From Heligmosomoides polygyrus polygyrus (lineage: Eukaryota; Nematoda; Chromadorea; Rhabditida; Heligmosomidae), in NCBI GenBank assembly GCA_947396885.1, contig OX377202.1:8804001-8868000 (forward strand): 64,000 nt of DNA, in the 5' to 3' direction. How positions within the stretch are numbered: the stretch's first letter is position 1; each line of letters opens with the position of its first letter. The notes under the pieces were generated by a model. The model made no database searches. It was not told the origin of the DNA and was given only the letters and a program-made list of their open reading frames with translations. Position numbers and translations under genes: made by a program. Positions 32,803-43,770 of the stretch are shown in pieces.

Positions 32803-32977
32803 CCAATTAATAAGCTTGTGTTTTTCTACTATTGCTTCAGCAAAATGAAGAATGGATATACAAACATGAGGATTATTTTTCGTTTATTCATTTATTTATT
32901 TTGTACATGGATAACCATGCAAAGGCAAAACAAAGCAAATAAATATAAAAAATGAAAAAAATTATATACAAGTAGCA

Positions 32978-33388
32978 TATGGGTGCGTTTAGAGCAGTCG
33001 GAGGAGGTGCCGGCTGTCGCGTGCACCCGATACTAGGTGCCTGGTTCAGATTTCCCGCTAAGGCTAACCATGTCTTCCATCCTCTGAGGTCGATGAATTG
33101 GCTATCTCTTATCTTAATGACCTTTTAATGCTTGTGACATATCATTCTTTTAATTAATTTAAAAAATTCTATTATCTTAAACATTTCTTTACTTCTTTGA
33201 ATTTTACATTTCGTTATGTTTTATATTATGATGAGAAGAATAAAGCGCTGACTTGTTCATCGGCTGGCCACCGCAAGTCATTGTATGGCCAAACACACAT
33301 TCAAATCGTCTCCGCGACATCCCGTAGAAGTGGAATGCGTGGCACACTCCAAAAGGAATTGAATAATGCCATTCTTTGTCTTTTTAAA
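32978..33388 (+). mobile_element. TTTATCC-family SINE with internal AT-rich insertion
   Basis: Head GTTTAGAGCAGTCGGAGGAG and body to GATGAATTGG are followed by about 135 bp of AT-rich sequence (33104-33238). The body then resumes at AATAAAGCGCTGACTTG. The short SINE segment TACCAGACTTGTCTGGGAAG is replaced. Confidence 0.8.
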
Positions 33389-34110
33389 TAAATAGCACAT
33401 ATTTAGTGTTTGTAGCAGTTCAAAGGTAAACATAAAATCCGCTATTATGGATTTCAAGGGCAAATAAACGAAATACGGTAGAGGTAGGAAGAGAATGGTT
33501 GTGCAGTTCGGACCAATGGCACAAATGTCGAACTGTTTATACAGTCAGAAGGCAACTTCGAACTCTTCGCTGGCAATTTGCACATCTGATAAATGGAAAC
33601 GAGCGCTTTTATTTACACAAGACCGTCAATTCACTGCCAGGACCGCAAGAACTGCTTAGATGTAGATTAACGGACGACTTCTGTGTAGATGTAATGCGGA
33701 ACAAGAAGCAGCTATTTGTCGCTGACCGCGAGGAAGACAGGTGTCGCGGGCGGTGGTCAGCTGCGACGAGCGTGCGGGAGACGGTTAATCACATGGCGAG
33801 GATTGGTGGGTAATTTGCTGATGACGGAGTGCTGACCGACCCGGTGGTGGCATCAGCTGAGGAGGATTTGCGAGCGGCCAGCTGAGGTCAGCCACTGTCG
33901 GGAGGTTTAGTCCGAGCGCGAACGGCCGACCACTCGCTCTCCCGCTGCGACACACACGCACGAACAACAACATGCTGGTTTTTTCCCACTGGCCGATAGC
34001 CGCAACGTTCCACGTAGATTCGAATTTTGAACAGGCTGTTGCGACCTTGAATTTCTACGAGCTCACCATTTCGAGGTTAGATAGAGGGAAGGAGGAAGAG
34101 AAAAAGGAAG
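33389..34110. other. Unassigned; GC-richer block at 33600-33980
   Basis: A plus ORF (33499-33813, 104 codons) spans the composition change and has no recognised motif. The block could be an exon or promoter island, but no splice evidence was found. Confidence 0.25.
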
Positions 34111-34531
34111 GAATCTATCCTAGTACGGGGGGGGGTACATGACTGAAAAGCATGTAATAAATCGACTTGCGACTTACCACCAGCTCCTGCAGAAAAAGAT
34201 AGGACCTAAACGAAAAAAAAGAACTGACAGACGAAAAAATAAAATAGCTGCGGTTTTACAACCGTTTCGGCGGGAAAAGAGCAACGCAATGGAGGCTTGC
34301 CGCGTGCTGCCACCGTCTGACATGTTATAACCAGGATCTAACATGGTGAGGTGTGCACATAACTTTGCCTGGTTCCAAGTGCGACGAAAAACATGTAATT
34401 TTTCGTTTTTTATTCGCGAATTTTTTTAGTTTAGGTCCTCCTTTGTTCTACAGGGGCAGCCCCGGTAAGTCTCAAGTCGATTTTAGTACTTACTTTTTAG
34501 TTATTTGGGCCCCTCGGACTAGGATAGATCC
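34111..34531. mobile_element. MITE with TCTATCCTAGTCGGG termini, copy 3
   Basis: It starts GAATCTATCCTAGTACGGGG and ends GGACTAGGATAGATCC. The interior has TGACATGTTATAACCAGGAT, as in copies 1 and 2. Confidence 0.85.
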
Positions 34532-35079
34532 AAAGTGAGGAAATAACTGGAAAGGATATGTGCGGAAGTCCCATGACAATGGGTGGTGGAGGCCGCACTT
34601 CAATTTCTAGACGTCGTTTTCCTCAAAGGGCTATCAAGCAACCTGAGTAATAGGGTTCAATCGAGTTTTTGAGAGTCTATAGCGAGAGTCGATGGAACAC
34701 AGTGATTGAAAAAGTATGCCAATTTTCGCCCCTTATAAAAAAGAAACTACGGTTAGTACAATCCAAAAGGAAAAGAGGTATTCAACGATCGAAGAGGCAA
34801 TTTCAGGCAGGGTTTCTATAAATCAAAAAATCACAAATCAAGAAGTCTTGTTAGGTATATCGGCACTTTCGAAGCAGAGGGCCCGTGCCTATACAAAGTA
34901 CCCTAGGATGTAATCTCCCTACCACACCTGTGCTAAATTTGGCCACATCCTGGAGTTCCTTTCCTTGCCCAGTCCGTACTTGCCTTGGCGTCCGCAGAGG
35001 AGAACATAGAACTCAACCAAGAGCCTCCTTTTTTCGCCCACCGGCCCTCTGCTTCACAAGTACCGGTATATCTTTGTAT
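34532..35079. other. Unassigned, with a relic of the 14.5-kb foldback centre
   Basis: CCTGGAGTTCCTTTCCTTGC (about 34950) and CCGCAGAGGAGAACATAGAA resemble the centre of the 14530-14991 element. No complete arms are seen. Confidence 0.4.
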
Positions 35080-35398
35080 GTTAGAGCGATGCTTTGTTGC
35101 GATCAAACATCTAACGCCAGGCGGAACTCGAACCCGCATCTCCTGCTGACCGGACGGGAATGCTCTACGCCATTACACCACCGGCGCTGCTTGATCGAAC
35201 GGAATATCCACACCTCGTGGGACCCGTCAGCACTTACCCACATATCGGGATATGCCGGTGTATGTAATGGCGCAGACCATGCACGCTGGGTCAGTAGGAG
35301 ATCTGGGTTCGAGTCCCGCCTGGCGCTAGAGTTTTGATCGCAGCAAAACATTGTTGTAACAGCTTATAACCTCGATGTAAGCCACCTGAGGCTTAAAG
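35080..35398. mobile_element. tRNA-headed palindromic SINE (head-to-head dimer), copy 2
   Basis: The left arm reads TTTGTTGCGATCAAACATCT then GCCAGGCGGAACTCGAACCC (a tRNA T-arm in reverse). The right arm reads GGGTTCGAGTCCCGCCTGGC, then GCTAGAGTTTTGATCGCAGC and a longer tail ending CCACCTGAGGCTTAAAG. The left arm read on the minus strand keeps the acceptor strand GCGCCGGTGGTGTAATGG. Both tRNA-like units point outwards. Confidence 0.82.
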
Positions 35399-35537
35399 GA
35401 CCGACCATATCTTTGCATGGTTTCAAGAAACTACTTTCACGTGTACAATGAGTGCTTTCAGATGTGCTTCTTTTGTTGAGTTGGTTGATATTTTATTCTA
35501 ACATTGTGTTTTCAATTCAGGTGACCTCGGTCCACGT

Positions 35538-35543
35538 CATGAA

Positions 35544-35582
<39 letters not shown>

Positions 35583-35584
35583 AT
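35538..35584. repeat. (AAAT)n microsatellite
   Basis: About eleven AAAT units. Confidence 0.9.
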
Positions 35585-35639
35585 TTTTGAGTTTGAATTA
35601 GACACTTTTCAAACGTAAGTAGACCGTTGGAACAAGTCT

Positions 35640-35860
35640 GCAATGTGGCCTACATGGGAGGGGAGAGGGTACTGGCCATATCGATAGGGTGTCTCACCTG
35701 GAAAGCGTGTGTACGGTTAGTGCCTTGATTGGTTGATGTGTGTTTGGTCAGTGCTCTGATTGGTAGTGATTTGATTGGATGGCACGTTCTCGCTCCTCTA
35801 TGTAGTATTCCGCATTGTCGACTAGTACCTATTTTTGATTCAGATCGGATGCGTTGCATT
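35640..35860. repeat. Dispersed repeat with clustered ATTGG boxes
   Basis: ATTGG occurs at 35728, 35759 and 35774. In reverse, GGTACTAGTCGACAATGCGG matches GTACTAGTCGCCAATGTGGG at 61.36 kb, so this and the 61.4-kb region are copies of one repeat. No ORF is present. Confidence 0.5.
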
Positions 35861-35937
35861 AAAAACTGCATTTTGAACTCTTAAAAGAAACTGAGATATA
35901 TGGGTGATATCAAAAATTTGTCCCAAACACTCCTTGG

Positions 35938-36170
35938 CCTGTAGAGAGCAGTTGAAAAAGGGGCCGACTGTCGTACGCAACCCAAGTCGAGGTTTCTGTT
36001 TCGGATCCCGCCCAGGGCAATCAGATGAAACGTGCTGAGCTTGACTAAAAACGATGGAACACTGTTTTACCTATTGGCTGGCTACCAGAAAATAATGTAT
36101 AGGAGGAAAAGGCATTCCATTTCGATATCTTATAGAAGCAGAGTATGTGGCGCAACCCAAACAGGGAACT
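35938..36170 (+). mobile_element. Diverged TTTATCC-family SINE
   Basis: CCTGTAGAGAGCAGTTGAAA (A-box region), GGCCGACTGTCGTACGCA, GTTTCGGATCCCGCCCAGG and CTATTGGCTGGCTACCAG follow the SINE order with many changes. The 3' end GTGGCGCAACCCAAACAGGG is present. Confidence 0.65.
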
Positions 36171-36502
36171 TTTCCGGCTTTATCTTACTCCACAACACCT
36201 CTAAAAATGGACAGCTGGGTGCCGCTTTCGACTTCGTCACCACTCAAGAAAATGAGAAAAACAATAAATAAATTATGAAGATAAATATAAAATAATAAAT
36301 AAATGGTAAGACCTAAAAATTTCAGAGGACCCGTTGTTAACTTCTTTGGTTAGCAATATTTTTTGCACAAATACGAAATGGACCGGTATGCCATATTTAG
36401 AAAATTTGACCAAAAGCATTTCTGGACTAAAAATGTGATGCTTTCAAATTAATTCTGAAATTTATTCACATCTCTGATGTCATTTAATTATGAATAGATT
36501 AG

Positions 36503-36632
36503 GATAAAAGGATAAAGTATAAAAGGATAAAGTATAAAGGACGGCGCTACCCATTCCACTTTGGATGCGTCATGCATCCTACTTCTACGAACGACGTGGA
36601 GGCGATTTGAATGCGTTTTTTGCCATGCAAAG
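36503..36632 (-). mobile_element. 3' fragment of a TTTATCC-family SINE
   Basis: The reverse-strand tail of several TTTATCC/TTTATAC units is at 36503-36540, followed by the SINE 3' third to GATTTGAATGCG. Confidence 0.75.
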
Positions 36633-37435
36633 ATTAAAGGTGAAAAAGATCAAAAGGTGTGAGAAACAAGATTATGCTGATGAATCCAAAAGAAGAAAAA
36701 CATATTTTTCCACGACTTATCGAAGAACCTTCCTAGAAGACCTATCGGGCCTCTTTCACTTCAGTTTTGAAGAAAAAACTTCGTAAGAAACGCGAGGCTA
36801 CTCGATACTAAAGTAGGCGACCGTCGATGAGCCTGTACGATAGGCGGTACGAATCGCATCGCAGTCGATTGCGATCGGATGTGCGGCGAAGTGCGGAATA
36901 TCGACGAGATTGTGGCGAACGCCGATGGATGATTATGAGGGCGGCGACGATGTTCCTCGTGCTTGATGGACCCGCGAGAAGAAGACGTACGAGCGCGATT
37001 ATTCTCCGAACCACGCTCGGCGAATAATTAGCTCACGTGACCCGGAACGAACTGCTTCTGCCGGTCGTATGACGACGTGCACACGACAACACGGGTCATC
37101 TGACGGAGCAGATGACGTTGACGGGTGCCGGAAGGAGGAGCACCTCGTCGAAGAAAGTGCTTCTGCACTGGGCGCCGCCGCCGGCTGACGACGACTTCAC
37201 TCGTGCTAGAGTTCCGACGGGATGGAATGGCCATGGAGATGGCTGCGGCCGGCGGCGGCTGGCCTTGTGTGTACCGTGAATGGCGCTGTGGGAAAGCGAG
37301 AAACGGAGAAAGAAACTGCGGAAAAACCATGCGCCCAGCCCCTGCTAGGCAACCGGAACCGTTTCGCTTGGGAAGCTGCACTTTCTGAAGCCCTCGGTGG
37401 CCGAGCTGCGGCGGCGACTATGCCATTTTCACGCC
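36633..37435. other. Unassigned; CpG-rich island at 36790-37400
   Basis: Arg-rich frames are open on both strands (e.g. + 36827-37027 with YDRRYESHRSRLRS; + 37125-37388). The peptide style resembles RS-type proteins, but composition alone can produce this and no exon can be delimited. Confidence 0.25.
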
Positions 37436-37437
37436 AA

Positions 37438-37562
37438 GTTGGTCACTTTCAAGTCAAATTGGACGCTCTTCTAAGCAAGCTTGACTCCTTTTAAGTCAAA
37501 CTGAACATCTTTCAAATCGAAATGAGCTTCTTTTACAATAAAATAGAGACTCTCCGAAAAGA
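37438..37562 (+). repeat. CTCTTC-periodic dispersed repeat, copy
   Basis: GTCAAATTGGACGCTCTTCT, AAGCTTGACTCC, AATGAGCTTCTTTTAC and TAGAGACTCTCCGAAAAG occur at intervals of about 20-25 bp. Confidence 0.65.
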
Positions 37563-37607
37563 CTAAACAGTTTTATCAGACTCTCCAGCATGGTTAGAGT
37601 AACTAGA

Positions 37608-38841
37608 CCTATCCTAGTCGGACGGGGAGGACAGCGCTAAAAAGCGAAACAAACACAAAATAGGACGGCCTTCCCCGACCTGAAAATTATTAGATTGTCC
37701 CATAAGTCTTCGCCGTTTTTTCAACGATTCACTGCAGATTTCGCCAGCGGTCTCATGCATAGCGCTGCATAGCCTTCGAAAGAGAACGATATGCTCTATC
37801 AGAACATTTATTGCATTTCTTTTTCCACCATGAATTTTGTCAATTTTTAGGTCGGTGAAGTGAAAAGTGAAAAAGTGAAAAAGTAGCCATTTGCGCACTT
37901 GTTCTCTCCGCTTAGGTTTGTAATTTTTTGCGAAGTTTTTATACCATTTGGAAGAAAATGTTCTATACTACATGAATATGTGTTAGTGCTATTTGCTCAT
38001 TTGTCCTTTATTGATTTTTAGGTCATCAAATTGGGACGTCCGAAGGAGGATGGCTATTTTTACCGACAGCTCCTGCTCTGTGGTTGGACTTTTGGGTTGG
38101 TTTTATATGTCATTCGAAAGAGAATGTCTTGCTCTATAAGAATATGTGTCGCGTTTACTGATTTCTATTGAATATCAACAAAATGCCAAAAAGAGAAAAA
38201 TCGTCTTCACCAACAATTCCATCTCCTTCTTCAGTTGTTGATATTCGACAGAAATCAGCATGAGCCAATAAACGCGACACCTACACAAATTCTTACTGAG
38301 CAAGACATCCTCTTCCATACGACATATGACACCAAGCAAAAAAGTCCAACCACAGAACTGGAGTTTTGGTAAAAAATTCGGACGGAGAAGATGGAATTCC
38401 CAATTTGATGGCTTAAAAATCAATAAAGGGCAAGTGAGAAAATAGGACCAACACATATTCTTGTAGTACAGTAGTATAAAAAACTGCGCAAAAATTACAA
38501 ACCTAAGCGGAGAGAACAAGTGCGCAAATGGCTACTTTTTCACCTTTCACTTTTCACTTCAACGACCTAAAAAATTGACAAATTTCATGATGAAAAAAGA
38601 AATTCAATAAATGGTCTGATAGAGCGAATCATTCCCCTTCGAAAGCTATGCAGCGCTATACAACAGACCGAAATTTGCAGTGAATCGTTGAAAAAACGGC
38701 GGAGACTTATGGGACAACCTAATACATAGAAAGGTCCTGCCGTAGGCTAGCTCAGTGTATTGTCCTTGTAAATAGTTAATTTCAATTTCGAGATGGATAT
38801 CAAGAGAACCGTGTGTATTGCCCTTCCCCCACTAGGCTGGA
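37608..38841. mobile_element. MITE with TCTATCCTAGTCGGG termini, copy 4 (host of a nested palindrome)
   Basis: The left end ACCTATCCTAGTCGGACGGG and right end CCCACTAGGCTGGATCC bracket about 200 bp of family sequence. The 37690-38722 element splits it. Confidence 0.7.
37690..38722. mobile_element. Mariner-type giant palindrome (1.03 kb, ~0.5-kb arms)
   Basis: The ends TTAGATTGTCCCATAAGTCT and, in reverse, TTAGGTTGTCCCATAAGTCT are flanked by TA at 37688-37689 and 38723-38724. The arms pair almost to the centre near 38213, as in TTCTCTCCGCTTAGGTTTGT and its inverse. TTAGGTTGT matches the terminus of the mariner at 62.2 kb. No transposase is present. Confidence 0.85.
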
Positions 38842-39540
38842 TCCGAATAATTCTTTGCTCAAAGAAATTTAGGTATAAGCTTCATTGCAATTTTTTTACT
38901 TCAACTGCCCGAATGAGTGTGGTAATTTTATCAAATTTTCATATTCTGAGAAAAAATAATAAATTAAAAATTGTTCTAAAGCGCATAAAGGCCCGATCAT
39001 TTGGTGTATTGAAAGGAGGGATCGCGCCGCGCTCTCGACTAGCTCGTCGCGATTTTTATTTGATCGATTATGTAAAAGCTGCTAACTTGAGCTGAACTTT
39101 GTATAAAGATAGATCTCCATTTCAGTACATAAAACTAATGGCAGCCTTGCTGCGTTTTGATACAAACTTTAATTCATTATTTTTCTCTAAAAAGTGATTT
39201 TTTATAAACTTTTAAACAGTGTGTTCACTTATTTGGGGAGATGAATTTTTTTCTTTATTTCTTTCTTTCCTTCTCTCTTTCTTACATGAAGATGTCATAT
39301 AAATCAATAAAGAGTGAAAAGGGAGAAAGCTATCAACACAACAGTACAGAGAAAACTGCAACATAACATAAAAATAACTCAAATATTCAAGTAAATGCCC
39401 AATAATTTAATGAAACGCTTAGCTAAAAATTTAATAAATTAACTTAAAAATTAAAAAAATAGAAGGAACAAAAGAATGAGTTTAAAAATTTAAAGAAAGA
39501 TATATTAAATTTTTCTTGAGCAAAAGATTCTTCCAACCTC
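38842..39540. repeat. AT-rich dispersed repeat sequence
   Basis: GGATCGCGCCGCGCTCTCGA with TAGCTCGTCGCGATTTTTAT (about 39020-39060) recurs at 57.65, 52.2 and (reversed) 60.9 kb. GTGTTCACTTATTTGGGGAG (39221) recurs near 57998. These look like parts of one large dispersed element. Confidence 0.5.
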
Positions 39541-39544
39541 TTTG

Positions 39545-39770
39545 TAGATTAGATTAATTTGCGTAGTCTAATTTGGAAGACGCTCATTTTGATTGGCAAG
39601 ATGTTCAGTTTGATTTCAAAAGCATTAGGTTTGTTCGGAGGAGTGTACAGTTTGAAGTGAAAAGTTTTGATTTGATTTGATTTCAATTTTTGATCAGAAA
39701 AGTGTTCATTCTGACAAGAAGAATCTCTCATATTCTTTGAAAATGTCCCATTTAACGTGAAAGATGGTGC
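39545..39770 (-). repeat. CTCTTC-periodic dispersed repeat, copy (minus)
   Basis: In reverse, AAATTAGACTACGC, GAACACTTTTCTGATC, GAATGAACACTTTTC-like and GGGACATTTTC steps occur. It follows the same order relative to the AT-rich block as at 61.1 kb. Confidence 0.5.
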
Positions 39771-40880
39771 GGAAGCCCAGAAGAACCATAATTGACCAAA
39801 CAAAGGCAGGAGAATTGACTAAAAGTGCAGATAGAAGCAGAAGGGTTCCGGAGGAGTTGCACTGTGCGAGAGCACGGAGCCGATGGCTGCCAGTCGTCTG
39901 TCCGCCACCGGCCGGCCGATCGCCGCCCAGAACAATGCGACCGGCGTTCACCGCGGTCGAGGGTCGAGGTCAACGGCAACTGCAAATATCTGATACACAC
40001 CGCGAAGGGTCAGCCGGTGTGTGCCGCCCGTCGAGAGTGTGGGTCTCCAGATGAGACACACGGCTGGTGGCACCACATCGGCCGACAATGGAACCAGTTG
40101 TCATCTTCTATTACTACTAGAGCGACACGCAGCTAATGGCCCACTTCAGGCAGGCGAACTGAGGCCGGCAATCAGTGGAAGTGGAGGGCGAATAAAGAGA
40201 ACAATAGCCGTTTTTTATGCACAAGGCAGAACGTCGATATGTATGAGAAACGGTACTTATCAAGCTTCTGCCCGATCGTATATAGGGGGCGTGGCAAGGG
40301 AAGCATTGACCAATCAGAGCGCCGCTTATTCTCTTCACTTTCTAGTGGTTTCTAGTACTCATGTTCGCACTTGCTTTAGCTCCCTGTTGAAATTACTCAG
40401 GGATGTGACCCAACACGGTTGGCTGGAAACTCGAAAAGTACCAGAAAAATGTCTAAAATCTTTGAAAATATCAGACTTCAAGGGAGGTATTCCAGGAGCT
40501 GCCGTCTGTCAGTGGTATTCCGAAAGCATTGGGAATGGTTCAACAGCGGAGAAGCGCCTCAAAGGCAGACCGAAGACCTTATCAGCCTCCATTATTGTGA
40601 AGAAGTCGTGACTAATAACAGCTGCTTTATAAAGCAGAATTCACAGAGGGCATTCACAGGACTACTTGGGAGGCTATTTTTCTTCTCACAGCGTTTCATG
40701 CTCCTTCTTCACTACCATTATTGTATCCGTCTAAGCTCTCACTAACGATTCTCCGGTCTCTTTCGTGTGCCAAAATGGCTCAACCTGCATTTCAGCTGAG
40801 CTACTTTGGCACAGACTTCCGTCCCTAAAAATTGTTTGCTTTAAACAAACTGTAAAGGGTATATGTGTTCATATACAGGT
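39771..40880. other. Unassigned; partly GC-rich, open in three plus frames
   Basis: A 196-codon plus ORF (40021-40611) ends with a segment containing AVCQWYSES and EKRLKGRPKTLS, faintly like the mariner N-terminal helix-turn-helix region. The rest matches nothing. CCAATCAG at 40310 lies in a block resembling a promoter. I do not call a gene. Confidence 0.2.
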
Positions 40881-40882
40881 GC

Positions 40883-41170
40883 ACAGTAGCATAGTTGGAA
40901 GAGACGCCGCCTGTCGCCTACACCCCCAATGTTCTTGGTTCGGGTCCCGCCCTGGCCAACCAACCCTTCCAGCTCTCCAGAATCGCGACTTTATACCATG
41001 CTCGCTTGAAAAGGGATGTAAAAACCTAACGAGACTTTGTCCATCAACCCGCCTACCACTGTTAATTGTTTAGACCAAATGAGCATTCAAATTGGCTTTA
41101 CGATATACCACAGAAGAAGAACGCATGGCGCATCCGGGACAGGGATTGGTTAACGCCGCCCTTTATCTCT
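40883..41170 (+). mobile_element. Old, diverged TTTATCC-family SINE
   Basis: GTAGCATAGTTGGAAGAGAC, GGTTCGGGTCCCGCC, CCAACCAACCCTTCCAGC and GCGCATCCGGGACAGGGATT are in SINE order, ending GCCGCCCTTTATCTC. Confidence 0.75.
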
Positions 41171-41807
41171 TCATTCAATGATCACGTCCGCTGTGTTACA
41201 TGGAACATCAAGCTATCAAATCTAGAATTTTAAGTCAAATGAACAGATTTTAAGATAAATGAGCTTTTCCTATATACCTTTACCATTTAGGTATCTTTTA
41301 ATTTCCCAATTCTTGATAATTACCATTTTTCCTCCTAATCTTCTTTGACATACTGAAAAATGGTAGCTAGATTCCTCATCAACCTCGTTGTTCTACATTT
41401 ACTTTAATAAGGTGACGATGAGAAAAAAATTCAAAAGAAACGACATTATAGCAGCGATTGAAATGGTCCCTACCCACTATTGGTTCTGTAATTTCTTTTT
41501 CAAAATAATTTTTGAAAAGTGACGTCAGAGCGTCTCAGCCATTTGGTGAGAAAAAGCACGGATTCGATCGAGACAAGAGTTTCATTTCGCGCCGGCTTCC
41601 ATCTGCCATACATTTTCGCCTTAAAAAGAGTTTGATGTATTGGAGCTCGTCGGCAATTCATTCCCTATTCTATTCTGGTCTACTACATAGCACCAGCTAG
41701 CACTAGAGGGAAATTCCGAGATAATGCAGGACAAGCCTATGGCTGGAATTCTTGAAAATAGGCGTGTAAAAAAGAACGACAAAAGTCGGCTCTTATCGAT
41801 TCCTATA
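41171..41807. other. Unassigned sequence
   Basis: AT-rich, with nothing recognised. Confidence 0.25.
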
Positions 41808-41998
41808 CAGGTTGCGCCGCGCATTCTGCTTCATCCTGGAAGCAACTTGAATCCGTTTTAGGCCTACGCAATGTCTAGCTGTGTTCAGCGGATGAATACG
41901 GCTGCCCCTTTTCGGTTGGCCTGGGAAGGACCCAGTCCTAGAATCGATTCGGGCCACATTCAAGAGCTAGTCTTACACCGACTGCGTTACGTGCAGAC
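41808..41998 (-). mobile_element. Diverged SINE fragment
   Basis: GCGCCGCGCATTCTGCTTC, then GCAACTTGAATCCG, GGTTGGCCTGGGAAGGACC and CACCGACTGCGTTACGTGC follow the reverse-strand SINE order with deletions. Confidence 0.6.
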
Positions 41999-42381
41999 AG
42001 AGCTAGAAAAACGGCAAAGTATTCTGGTTGGTGGCGTCAACGTGAGCATGAAGGCTACGGGGTATTTAGGAGGTTTATGCTACAGCTCACAACTGGTCTT
42101 TATTTACTCGAAGACGTGGTCCTCGTGTTTACCCATCACGAACGATAATCACAGATCACGAGCAGAGTGGAACGACTAGGTAAATACGACTAGGAAAGAT
42201 GGCATCAGTACTGAATTAGGGTATATTCTAGCCTTACCAAACCCTCACCAGAATTCGTCCAAAAGCTCAGGTGCTGCCACATAATATTTATGATGATTCT
42301 GAGTGAGTTTAGTGTTGGAGTGTGTTGAACATGAGAGCAGGGATCCAAGTGGCACTTAGAGCTTCCTCACCCGATAGAGTA

Positions 42382-42660
42382 AAGGATAAAGCACGACCAG
42401 CTTAGAATGCACCACGCATTCTACTTCTACTTCTACGCGATGTCGTGGAGGTCATTTGAATGCGTATTCGACTTCGCGGAGCGGGCGTGTGGTAGCGCAG
42501 TTGGAGGAGACGCCGGCTGTCGCATGCATGGCTGGTTCTTGGTTCGAATTTCCCGTCTATCCAAGACTTCCATCTCCGGGTGGATGAATTGGCACCAAGA
42601 CCTGTTTGGGGAGTATATAGCATTCAGATTAAAATGACTTGTTCATCTGCTGGGTGCCGT
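42382..42660 (-). mobile_element. Inverted-dimer SINE (TTTATCC family), type A junction
   Basis: From left to right there is a SINE 3' third in reverse (tail AAAGGATAAAGC to GAATGCGTATTCG). A 13-15-bp linker follows, then the SINE head and body in forward orientation (GGCGTGTGGTAGCGCAGTTG ... TTGTTCATCTGCTGG). The neighbour at 42667 has the same arrangement and junction. Confidence 0.82.
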
Positions 42661-42666
42661 AGAGAT

Positions 42667-42958
42667 CAAACAAAGGTGAAGGATAAAGGATGGCGTTACT
42701 CCATCCCTTTTTTGGGATGCGCCATGCATTATACTTCTATGGTGTGTCGTGGAGGCGATTTGATTTGCGTACTTGACTTAGCGCAGTCGGCGTGTGGTAG
42801 CGCAGTTGGAGGAGACTGTCGTACGCACCCAATACCAGGTTCTTGGTTCGGATCTCCCGCCTAACCAAGACTAGGCAAGCATTCCATCCGCCTGAGGCCG
42901 GTGAGATGGTACACAGACCTGTCTGGGACGTACACAATGATTTGACCATCTGCTGGGC
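42667..42958 (-). mobile_element. Inverted-dimer SINE (TTTATCC family), type A junction, second copy
   Basis: The layout is as at 42382: reverse 3' third, linker GACTTAGCGCAGTC, forward head GGCGTGTGGTAGCGCAGTTG and body to CACCAAAGTCATTTTAG. The shared junction, about 285 bp apart, means either a tandem duplication or two insertions of an already inverted element. Confidence 0.82.
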
Positions 42959-42974
42959 ACCAAAGTCATTTTAG

Positions 42975-43277
42975 AGAGCAAATAAAGGATAAAGGATAAA
43001 GCATGACGCTACTCAATTACTTTTTTGGGATGCGCCACGCATTCTATTTCTAGAGGATTTTGAATGCGTATTTGGCCATATGCGTATTGACTTGCGATGG
43101 CCAACCGATGAACAAGTCAGCATTTTATCCTTCCCAGACAAGTCGGATACCAATTAACCGCCCCAGAGGGATGGAAGGCTTGGTTTTCCCAGGCGGGAGA
43201 TCTGAACCAAGAGCCTGGAATTGGGTGTACACGACAGCCGATGCCCCCTCCGACTGCGCTACCACTCGCACAGGTTT
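42975..43277 (-). mobile_element. tRNA-derived SINE (TTTATCC family)
   Basis: Full reverse copy from a tail of AAAGGATAAAGGATAAAGCA to the head GCGAGTGGTAGCGCAGTCGG (reverse). A short internal duplication of ATATGCGTATT is present. Confidence 0.85.
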
Positions 43278-43424
43278 CTATAACATCCAAAAAATACAAC
43301 CTTATTTTGCTCAGTTACTCTATTTGGCAGTTTTTTCGTAGGTAGGCACTTCTTTCACGAAATGGTTGAATAAAATGTAATATTTAAAAAATATGGGTTT
43401 AAAATTTTGACCTCGAATGCGCCA

Positions 43425-43770
43425 CGCATTCTGGATGTCATGGGGGCAATTTGAATGCGTATATAATGACTTGCAGTGACCAGCCGATGAACAAGGCAGC
43501 ACTTTTACCTTTCCATACTAGTCTAGTACCAATTCATCGATGAATGTAAGGCTTGGTTGGCCTGGGCGGGAAATTCGAACCAGGAAGCTGGTATCGGGCG
43601 CACCTGAGAGCCCGCACATTCTCTGACTGCGCTATACGCGCCCCAATATGAGCCCCACAGGCCAAATACGTGTTTGAAGTGCTTCCACGACTTACCGTAG
43701 AATTAGATACCAGGCCACATCCCAAAAAAGGTTTGATTAACGCCATCCTTGCTCCTTTGTCCTTTTTCTA
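43425..43770. mobile_element. Inverted-dimer SINE (TTTATCC family), type B junction
   Basis: A reverse SINE (GCGCCACGCATTCTGG ... CTGCGCTATACGCGCCC) is followed by linker AATATGAGCCCCACAGGCC. A forward 3' third follows, from AATACGTGTTTGAAGTGC to GATTAACGCCATCC. The linker and the forward part match the 55.1-kb dimer, including the peculiar GTAGAATTAGATACC. Confidence 0.85.

Noticed and set aside
40480..40611. Mariner transposase N-terminus
   Set aside because: Similarity is limited to a few residues (GRPKT-like end) without TIRs, TA flanks or catalytic segments nearby.
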